Assembly: GCA_023430145.1 (NCBI GenBank)
Contig: JAEZCD010000330.1
Coordinates: 1-15,116, forward strand
Origin: Pseudomonadota bacterium
GTDB lineage: Bacteria; Pseudomonadota; Alphaproteobacteria; Rhizobiales; Methylopilaceae
Direction: 5' to 3'
Length of the DNA stretch: 15,116 nt
The notes beneath the pieces are model-generated. The model made no database searches and was not told the DNA's origin. It saw nothing but the letters and a program-made list of their open reading frames with translations. Each line of letters begins with the position of its first letter. Position 1 is the first letter of the stretch. Position numbers and translations under genes: made by a program. Below are positions 6,791 through 12,217 of the stretch, in pieces.

Positions 6791-7870
6791 CTATCGGGCC
6801 AGCTGAAGCCGTGGCGCCTGCCGGTCGAGCCGCGCCCAATCGGGCCGCACAAACAAATATTTGAACGGCGAGGTCTGCCGCACGAGCACGTGCAGGATCA
6901 GCGGCGCGACCACCGCGACGAGCGTGACGAGGAGCGAGATGAGGCCGACATCGGCGACGATGCCGGTCTTCAGCAGCACGGTCCGCGTGACCGCCATCGG
7001 CAGGAAGAAGGCTAGATAGACGACGATCGAGTTCTCGCCCGCATAGCGCAGGGCGTTGGCGATGCCGAAGCGGGCGAGAAGGGCCGCCGTGGCGATCACC
7101 GCGCCGGCACCGGCGAGGCCGAGCGCGAGGCTCACGCCCGGCAGCGTCGCGACGCCGGTCGCCACCGCGGCCGCGTTCACCCCGGCCCAGGCGGCGAGGC
7201 CGAGCAGCGCCAGCCCCGGCCATTCGGCGGCCTTGTCGGCGAGCAGGAAGGCGTAGCGGGCGCCGTACCAGCCGACGAGGAAGTAGATCCAGCGGCTCGC
7301 GAACTCGTCGATGACGATCCAGCCGGTGTGCAGATCGGTGCTCTCGAGCAGGGCGCCCACCGCCAGCACGAGCACCGGCGGGACGCCGCGCAGCAGCTTG
7401 GCGGAGACGAAGAAGATCGGCAGCAGGTAGATGAACCAGAGCGTGCCGAACGGCTCGATCAGGGCGAGCCCGAACGCTTCGGCGACCGCCAGCGGGCCTT
7501 CCGCCATGGCGAGGGACGGCCATTTGAAGGCGCCCTGGATGAGGAGCCAGAGGACGTAGAAGTAGGCGAAATGGACCACCTTCCGGTCGAGATAGGTGCG
7601 CCAGTCGCGGTCGATGACGAGGCCGATGAAGAGGCCCGAGATGAGGAAGAAGTCCGGCATCCGGAACGGCCGCGCGAAGGCGACGACCCAGTCCATGAAG
7701 CCGGTCTCGCCGGCCGCCTCCTGCACGCCGAGCGTCGAATGCATCATGACGACGAGGACGATGCAGACGCCCTTGGCGTAGTCGACCCAGGCGATGCGCG
7801 CCACGTCCGTCGCCGCCTCGCGCGGCGGCGCCGCCCGCAGCGGGAATGCCTGTGTCGAAACCGGACGCAT
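6791..7870 (-). CDS. Acyltransferase family 3 integral membrane protein
   Basis: A 359-residue multi-span membrane protein of the acyltransferase-3 family, members of which O-acylate sugars, lipopolysaccharide, exopolysaccharide or peptidoglycan at the inner membrane. The family's N-terminal signature is present as ARIAWVDYAKGVCIVLVVMM followed by HS (H44 is the likely catalytic histidine), then PFRMPDFFLISGLFIGLVID. About ten hydrophobic segments follow. The ATG at 7870 has GGGAGAGG five bases upstream; the open frame reaches 8137, but the extra 89 residues are arginine-rich and not family-like. It ends 80 bases before surA on the same strand with no clear terminator, so read-through into surA is possible. 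Its substrate is unknown. Confidence 0.9.
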   Translation of the reverse strand: MRPVSTQAFPLRAAPPREAATDVARIAWVDYAKGVCIVLVVMMHSTLGVQEAAGETGFMDWVVAFARPFRMPDFFLISGLFIGLVIDRDWRTYLDRKVVHFAYFYVLWLLIQGAFKWPSLAMAEGPLAVAEAFGLALIEPFGTLWFIYLLPIFFVSAKLLRGVPPVLVLAVGALLESTDLHTGWIVIDEFASRWIYFLVGWYGARYAFLLADKAAEWPGLALLGLAAWAGVNAAAVATGVATLPGVSLALGLAGAGAVIATAALLARFGIANALRYAGENSIVVYLAFFLPMAVTRTVLLKTGIVADVGLISLLVTLVAVVAPLILHVLVRQTSPFKYLFVRPDWARLDRQAPRLQLAR

Positions 7871-8220
7871 CCGCCTCTCCCGTACCCATTCGGGACACGG
7901 TCTTTCGTCGAGACCGCGTCCTGCCCCTGCCTGTTCACGGACCGTGCCAGCCGCCCTGCGGCCCCTGCGGCTCGCCGCGGAGCGAGCCGTTTGCCAGCGA
8001 TTCGCTAAGAGACTCTTGCCCGAATCGCGGAGCGGCGACGCCGCCTGGCGGCATCCAGCAGGCGCTTGCGACCCGGCCCGCGAAGGGAGCCGTATCGCAA
8101 CGGCGGCATCCCCGGCTATGATCGCTCGCCGCTGCAAATGCCGCCGGCGCCGCCAAGCGGGAACGTTGCGGCAGGGTGAAATGTTGGTGCGGCGATGCGG
8201 CCTGCCCGAGGAGGCTTCCC
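7871..8220. other. Palindrome-rich divergent intergenic region
   Basis: There is no gene in these 350 bases between two diverging genes. Three inverted repeats stand out: GGACACGGTCT-N7-AGACCGCGTCC (7893-7921, 10 of 11 pairs), CGGCTCGC-N6-GCGAGCCG (7968-7989, perfect), and a pair of short palindromes, AGCGA-T-TCGCT and AAGAG-A-CTCTT, at about 7996-8017. The first would lie in the leader of the acyltransferase mRNA or act as a binding site. The open frames crossing the region are arginine-rich and look non-coding. Confidence 0.6.
8117..8122 (+). promoter_or_regulatory. Candidate -10 box for the YpfJ-type gene
   Basis: TATGAT matches the -10 consensus in five of six positions and would start transcription near 8129, giving a leader of about 92 bases. 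No good -35 box is found 16-18 bases upstream. Confidence 0.3.
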
Positions 8221-9099
8221 ATGCGTTGGGAGGACTATCGCCAGAGTGACAATTTCGAGGACCGGCGCGGCGGCGGTGGCGGCGGCGGCGGTTTCCGCAT
8301 CCCCGGCGGGCGCGGCGGCGGCCTCGGCATCGGCGGCCTGATCCTCGTCGGCGTGCTGGCGCTCGTCTTCGGGGTCGACCCGCGCATCATCATGGGCGGC
8401 ATGGAGATGGCCGGCGGGCCATCGACGCAGACCTCCGCACCTCCCTCCCGCGGCCGCGAGGGACCGTCCACCGACCAGTCGGCGCGCTTCGTGCGCTCGA
8501 CACTCGCCATGGCGGAGGACGTCTGGGCGCCGATCTTCCAGCAGTCCGGGCGGCGCTACCAGGCGCCGACGCTCGTGCTCTACGACGGCCGCGGCACCAA
8601 CACGGCCTGCGGCTTCGGCCAGCCGGCGATGGGGCCGTTCTATTGCCCTGGGGACCGCCGCATCTATCTCGACACGAGCTTCTTCGACGACCTCGCGCGT
8701 CGTTTCGGCGCACCCGGCGATTTCGCCGCCGCCTATGTCATCGCGCACGAGGTGGGCCACCACGTTCAGAACTCGCTCGGCCTCCTGCAGGCCTCGCAGG
8801 AGGCGCGGGCGCGCACCTCGCAGACCGAGGCGAACCGGATCTCGGTCGGCACCGAGCTGCAGGCGGACTGCTTCGCCGGCGTCTTCGCCTTCCACGCCCG
8901 CGACCGGCTCCGCGTGCTGCAGGAGGGCGACATCGAGGAGGGCATGAAGGCCGCTTCGGCCGTCGGCGACGACACCATCCAGCGCCGCTCGCAGGGCCGC
9001 GTCGTGCCCGACAGCTTCACGCACGGCTCCTCGGCGCAACGGGTGGCGGCATTCAAGCGTGGCCTCGAGCGCGGCCGGCCAGGCGACTGCCAGACCTGA
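8221..9099 (+). CDS. ypfJ: YpfJ-type neutral zinc metallopeptidase
   Basis: A 292-residue protein of the putative neutral zinc metallopeptidase family typified by E. coli YpfJ; the physiological substrate is not established. The N-terminus MRWEDYRQSDNFEDRR is typical. It is followed by a run of eight glycines (17-24) and a glycine-rich stretch, then one transmembrane segment (LGIGGLILVGVLALVFGV, 35-52). The peptidase domain faces outward and has CGFGQPAMGPFYCPGD, the zinc motif HEVGHH (176-181) with catalytic E177, and ELQADC (212-217), which supplies the likely third metal ligand E212. The ATG at 8221 has GAGGAGG seven bases upstream; a GTG-type start at 8176 is poorer. The stop lies six bases from the end of the converging mobA gene. 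Confidence 0.93.
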   Translation: MRWEDYRQSDNFEDRRGGGGGGGGFRIPGGRGGGLGIGGLILVGVLALVFGVDPRIIMGGMEMAGGPSTQTSAPPSRGREGPSTDQSARFVRSTLAMAEDVWAPIFQQSGRRYQAPTLVLYDGRGTNTACGFGQPAMGPFYCPGDRRIYLDTSFFDDLARRFGAPGDFAAAYVIAHEVGHHVQNSLGLLQASQEARARTSQTEANRISVGTELQADCFAGVFAFHARDRLRVLQEGDIEEGMKAASAVGDDTIQRRSQGRVVPDSFTHGSSAQRVAAFKRGLERGRPGDCQT

Positions 9100-9105
9100 C
9101 GCGGG

Positions 9106-9735
9106 TCACCGCCCGGCGATGAGGCGCTCGGCCTCGGCGAGATCCTCGGGCGTGTTGGCGTTGAAGAACGGGTCGACCGGCTCCGTCGGCCATTCGGCGG
9201 TCGCGAGCCGATAGCGCGCCGTGAAGCGGTCGACGCGCCGCAGCCCCTCCTCCACGAGCGCCGCGCGGAGCGGCTCGCGCAAGGAGACGGGCCAGAGCGC
9301 ATCGACATTGTGATTCTGCCCCGCGGTCGCCGCGCAGGCGAGGGCGGCGCCGGCGGCGAGGCGGGCGGCGTGCAGGCGCTGCACGAGATCGTCCGGCAGG
9401 AAGGGGGTGTCGGCGGCCGCGGTGAGAACCCAGGCGATCTCCGGGCGGTTGGCGGCCGCCCAGTCGAGGCCAGCCAGCACGCCCGCCAGCGGGCCGGCGA
9501 AGTCCGGGATGCTGTCGGCGACCACCGGAAGGCCGAACGCGGCGAAGCGGGCCGGATCGCCATTGGCGTTCAGCACGAGGCCGGCGCATTGCGGGCCGAG
9601 CCGCTCGATGACGCGGGCGAGGATCGGCGTGCCGCCGACGAGGAAGAGGCCCTTGTCGCCGCCGCCCATGCGCCGCGCGAGGCCGCCGGCGAGGATGACG
9701 CCGAGAGTGGGGGGAAGTCCCTGCCGATCGGCCAC
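9106..9735 (-). CDS. mobA: Molybdenum cofactor guanylyltransferase
   Basis: Transfers GMP from GTP to molybdopterin-molybdate, making the guanine dinucleotide cofactor used by enzymes of the DMSO reductase family. The 209-residue protein has the nucleotide-binding motif ILAGGLARRMGGGDKGL (14-30), the metal-binding TAAADTPFLP (105-114), and the C-terminal PVDPFFNANTPEDL (186-199) characteristic of MobA. The start is a GTG at 9735 with GAGGAGA five bases upstream. The open frame continues to 10053, but through the palindromic repeat and without family similarity. A related cytidylyl- or guanylyltransferase is possible, but MobA fits best. Confidence 0.92.
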   Translation of the reverse strand: MADRQGLPPTLGVILAGGLARRMGGGDKGLFLVGGTPILARVIERLGPQCAGLVLNANGDPARFAAFGLPVVADSIPDFAGPLAGVLAGLDWAAANRPEIAWVLTAAADTPFLPDDLVQRLHAARLAAGAALACAATAGQNHNVDALWPVSLREPLRAALVEEGLRRVDRFTARYRLATAEWPTEPVDPFFNANTPEDLAEAERLIAGR

Positions 9736-9770
9736 TGCTTCTCCTCGCTCCGATGCCGAAGCCGAACCTT

Positions 9771-9893
9771 CCCTCTCCCATGGGGAGAGGGTGCCCGCGC
9801 AGCGGGCGGGTGAGGGGGTACGGCGTAACAGCCACGAGCTCCGTAGCCCCTCATCCGGCCGCTTCGCGGCCACCTTCTCCCCATGGGAGAAGG
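9771..9893. repeat. Composite palindromic intergenic repeat, copy 2
   Basis: Same layout as the element at 1550-1712 without the internal duplication: CCCTCTCCC-ATG-GGGAGAGGG (9771-9791), GCCCGC-GCA-GCGGGC (9793-9807), an arm GGGTGAGGGGGTACGG (9808-9823) complementary to CCGTAGCCCCTCATCC (9841-9856), then GGCCGC-TTC-GCGGCC (9857-9871) and CCTTCTCCC-CAT-GGGAGAAGG (9873-9893). It begins 36 bases upstream of the mobA start, between two diverging genes. Confidence 0.88.
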
Positions 9894-9962
9894 AGGTGAT
9901 TCCAAGCTGGCTGGCCGGGACAAGCCGTCCACGGGACCATATAGGCGGAGCGCCGGGCGAGC

Positions 9963-9968
9963 TATAAG
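9963..9968 (+). promoter_or_regulatory. Candidate -10 box for the formyltransferase gene
   Basis: TATAAG matches the -10 consensus in five of six positions and lies 23 bases before the ATG. No recognisable -35 box precedes it, so the assignment is weak. Confidence 0.25.
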
Positions 9969-9991
9969 GGGAGGCGATCGCGAGGTATTTC

Positions 9992-10798
9992 ATGCGCATC
10001 GCGCTTTTCAACATCGACTGCCTCGCGACCAACGCGCCGATCGGCGCCTTCATCGCTCGGCACCGGCGCCAGATCGCCTATGTCGGCCTGTCGCCGCCGT
10101 TCCGCCGGCAGCGCGGCGGCTTCTTCCGCCAGTCCGCCCGGCACCTGCGGCGATCGGGCACCGATTTCTCGAACTTCCTCACCTGCAATTTCGTCCTGCC
10201 GCGGCTCGCCGGGCGCCGGCTCGGACGCGGGCCGACCATCGAGCAGTTCTGCAAGAGCGTCGGCATCCCGGCCGAGCCGGTCGCCGACGTGGATGCGCCG
10301 GAGGTTCGCGAACGGCTGTCGGGGCTCGGCGTCGACCTGATCGTCAGCTGCTATTTCGACCAGATCTTTCGGCCCGAGATCCTCGCTCTGCCGCGGCTCG
10401 GGGCGATCAACGTCCACTCGGCGCTGCTGCCGGACCATCGCGGGCCGATGCCGGTCCTCTATTGCGCGCTCGACACGCCGCCCTCGCTCGGCGTCACCGT
10501 GCATCGCCTCGAGGCGGCGATCGACACCGGGCCGATCCTCGCCCGAGCGCCGTACGCCGCGCCGGCAGGCGAGACGGTGCTGCGCTCGATGCGGGCTCTG
10601 CATGCGAGCGGGCTCGACCTCGTCGCCGGGCTGCTGCCCGGCCTCGCCGCGGGCGAGGTGACGGGCACGCCGCAGAGCGGCGGCAGCTACGAGGGCTTTC
10701 CCTCGGCCGCCGACGTGCGCGCCCTGAAACGCCGCGGCGTCCGTCTCGCCGACGCGGAGGATTTTCGCACGGCGCTGAGGACGCCGATCGGGACGTGA
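9992..10798 (+). CDS. Formyltransferase family protein
   Basis: A 268-residue protein whose C-terminal two thirds match the formyltransferase fold of methionyl-tRNA formyltransferase and GAR transformylase. The catalytic triad is visible: N140 and H142 in INVHSALLPDHRGPMPVLY and D178 in AAIDTGPILA. It therefore probably moves a formyl group from 10-formyltetrahydrofolate to an amine. The first 75 or so residues (MRIALFNIDCLATNAPIGAF, then an arginine- and phenylalanine-rich stretch) do not look like the start of a standard Fmt or PurN, and the C-terminal tRNA-binding domain of Fmt is absent, so the acceptor is unknown. The ATG at 9992 has GAGG six bases upstream. It is divergent from mobA and convergent with azlD. 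Confidence 0.85.
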   Translation: MRIALFNIDCLATNAPIGAFIARHRRQIAYVGLSPPFRRQRGGFFRQSARHLRRSGTDFSNFLTCNFVLPRLAGRRLGRGPTIEQFCKSVGIPAEPVADVDAPEVRERLSGLGVDLIVSCYFDQIFRPEILALPRLGAINVHSALLPDHRGPMPVLYCALDTPPSLGVTVHRLEAAIDTGPILARAPYAAPAGETVLRSMRALHASGLDLVAGLLPGLAAGEVTGTPQSGGSYEGFPSAADVRALKRRGVRLADAEDFRTALRTPIGT

Positions 10799-10807
10799 GG
10801 CACTTTC

Positions 10808-10838
10808 TCTTCTTTCTCCCCACAGGGAGAGGGAAGAA
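10808..10838. repeat. Remnant of the palindromic repeat family between convergent genes
   Basis: TCTCCC-CACA-GGGAGA (10815-10830) with partly complementary flanks (TTCTT ... AAGAAAA). It resembles the outer CCCTCTCCC/GGGAGAGGG hairpin of the two full elements. No T-run follows on either strand, so it is not a good intrinsic terminator, although it lies between the ends of two converging genes. Confidence 0.5.
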
Positions 10839-10850
10839 AAGCCCCACCGC

Positions 10851-11153
10851 CTACCCCAGCCCCCAGCGGAGCGCGGCGGCGGTGACGACGCCGACGGCCA
10901 CCACGGCGAGGATCGGCAGCCGCGCGGCCGCGGCCGCGATGGCGGCACCGGTGGCGATCGTCTCCGGCAGGCCGGTGACGAGCGCGGTCGGCGCGATCAC
11001 CGCCGTCAGCACGGCCGCCGGCAGCGCCTCGAGCGCCGCCCGCGCGCGGCCCGTCTTCGGCACCCAGGCGGCGATGACGAGCCCGGCGATCCGCGTCGCA
11101 TAGGTCGCGGCCGCCATGGCGAGGATGGCCAGAAGCGTCGCGGCGTCGATCAT
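10851..11153 (-). CDS. azlD: AzlD family membrane protein (branched-chain amino acid exporter small subunit)
   Basis: A 100-residue, almost wholly hydrophobic protein of the AzlD family. AzlD-type proteins pair with AzlC to export branched-chain amino acids or analogues. The family signature ATYATRIAGL appears at residues 16-25, with the central EALPAAVLTAVIAPTAL and a hydrophobic C-terminus. The ATG at 11153 overlaps the azlC stop as ATGA, so the two are translationally coupled and form a two-gene operon. Substrate specificity is inferred only from the family. Confidence 0.92.
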   Translation of the reverse strand: MIDAATLLAILAMAAATYATRIAGLVIAAWVPKTGRARAALEALPAAVLTAVIAPTALVTGLPETIATGAAIAAAAARLPILAVVAVGVVTAAALRWGLG

Positions 11154-11872
11154 CCGATCGGGCTCTCGCCCTCGAGGCGGCCGTTGTCGGCGACCACGGC
11201 AGCCATCAGCACGCCGGCGACGGCGCCGACGAGCACGTACCAGGCGCCCGGGATGAAGGCGTGCGCGGCGACCGCGGCGAGCGCGCTCGCCGCGCCCACG
11301 GCCACCGTCGGAGCGCCGCGCCAGAATCCGGCGACGAGGGCCACGAACAGGGCCGTAAAGGCGATGTCGAAGCCGAACACGGCCGGGTCCTCGATCAGCG
11401 CCCCGAGCCGGGTGCCGAGCACGGTCCAGACGAGCCAGTTGCCGTACAGCATCGCCGCGATGCCGAAATAATAGCCAGGCGTCAGCGGCCGCTGCACGGC
11501 GCGCGCCTCCGACATCGCCCAGCCCTCGTCGGTGAGGAAGAACATCGCCGGGGGCCGCAGCCAGCCCGGGAAGCGACCGAGCTTGCCGGCGATCGAGGCG
11601 CCCATCAGCACGTGCCGGAGATTGACGAGGAACACCGCGAGCGCCAGCGCCGCCCAGGGCGCCGGCTCGGTCCACAGCTCGACGGCGACGAACTGGGCGC
11701 CGCCGGCGAAGACAAGGCCGGAGAACAGCGCCACCTCGGCGGCGGAGAGGCCCTTCTGCGCCGCCGCGGCGCCGAGCATCAGGGCGAAGGGGATGACGGC
11801 CAGGGCCGCCGGCAGGATGGCGGCGACGCCGTCGCGAAACTCGCGCGTGGGAGGGAAGGCTGCGTGGTGCAT
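11150..11872 (-). CDS. azlC: AzlC family transporter, large subunit
   Basis: A 240-residue inner-membrane protein of the AzlC/YgaZ family. Family features are visible: the N-terminal REFRDGVAAILPAALAVIPF, LFSGLVFAGGAQFVAVEL (49-66) and LVNLRHVLMGASI (82-94), then TDEGWAMS. With the overlapping azlD it forms an exporter of the YgaZ-YgaH type. The ATG at 11872 has no Shine-Dalgarno sequence. A promoter-like TTGTGC-N18-TATAGC ends eight bases before the start codon, so the message may be leaderless. The promoter region is shared with the divergent DUF3309 gene. Confidence 0.93.
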   Translation of the reverse strand: MHHAAFPPTREFRDGVAAILPAALAVIPFALMLGAAAAQKGLSAAEVALFSGLVFAGGAQFVAVELWTEPAPWAALALAVFLVNLRHVLMGASIAGKLGRFPGWLRPPAMFFLTDEGWAMSEARAVQRPLTPGYYFGIAAMLYGNWLVWTVLGTRLGALIEDPAVFGFDIAFTALFVALVAGFWRGAPTVAVGAASALAAVAAHAFIPGAWYVLVGAVAGVLMAAVVADNGRLEGESPIG

Positions 11873-11880
11873 TGCGGCCG

Positions 11881-11910
11881 GCTATAACGCCCCGAGACTC
11901 GTGTGCACAA
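11881..11910 (-). promoter_or_regulatory. Candidate promoter of azlC giving a leaderless mRNA
   Basis: On the minus strand, TTGTGC (11910-11905), an 18-base spacer, then TATAGC (11886-11881). The predicted start of transcription falls on or next to the A of the azlC ATG at 11872. This agrees with the lack of a ribosome binding site. Confidence 0.4.
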
Positions 11911-11989
11911 GCGCAAGGCGGGCATTGCGCAAGAAGGGGGCATGATTACGGTTTCGTATCGATCGCAGCTATCGGCGGCGACGATTCGC

Positions 11990-12014
11990 GGAACGAAGTC
12001 CCGGCCTGGCGGTT
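11990..12014 (+). promoter_or_regulatory. Candidate EcfG-type general stress response promoter
   Basis: GGAAC (11990-11994), 16 bases, then GGTT (12011-12014). The alphaproteobacterial stress sigma factor EcfG recognises GGAAC-N16/17-CGTT, so the -35 is perfect and the -10 matches three of four positions. Transcription would start about 30 bases before the ATG at 12051, a sensible distance. Confidence 0.5.
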
Positions 12015-12050
12015 CGCTCAGAAATACCGGCAACGACAAAGGTCCCCGAG

Positions 12051-12209
12051 ATGACGCTGACGACTCTCCTGATCATCATCCTCATCCTGATCCTGATCGG
12101 CGCGCTGCCGGCTTGGCCGCACAGCAGAAGCTGGGGCTACGGACCCGGCGGAATCATCGGCGTCATCCTGATCATTCTTCTCATCCTGATGCTGATGGGC
12201 CGCATCTGA
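12051..12209 (+). CDS. DUF3309 family small membrane protein
   Basis: A 52-residue miniprotein of unknown function, MTLTTLLIIILIL ... LMLMGRI. Two hydrophobic helices (residues 4-19 and 35-50) flank the family's highly conserved loop ALPAWPHSRSWGYGPGG (18-34), which makes the assignment safe despite the size. A hairpin membrane topology is likely. The ATG at 12051 is preceded by a modest AAAGG. Upstream lies a stress-type promoter candidate, so it may belong to the general stress regulon; this is inferred. Its stop is eight bases from the end of the converging ligA. Confidence 0.9.
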   Translation: MTLTTLLIIILILILIGALPAWPHSRSWGYGPGGIIGVILIILLILMLMGRI

Positions 12210-12217
12210 TCCGCCCG

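Noticed and set aside
4989..6806. 605-residue plus-strand open frame
   Set aside because: It lies antisense to pdxA and surA, is low-complexity in Arg, Ser and Ala, and matches no family; it is a shadow typical of GC-rich DNA.
6711..7898. Upstream continuation of the surA frame
   Set aside because: It runs through the acyltransferase gene in the wrong frame; the signal peptide and ribosome binding site fix the start at 6710.
10808..10838. Intrinsic terminator between the formyltransferase and azlD
   Set aside because: The stem is imperfect and no T-run follows on either strand; kept only as a repeat remnant.
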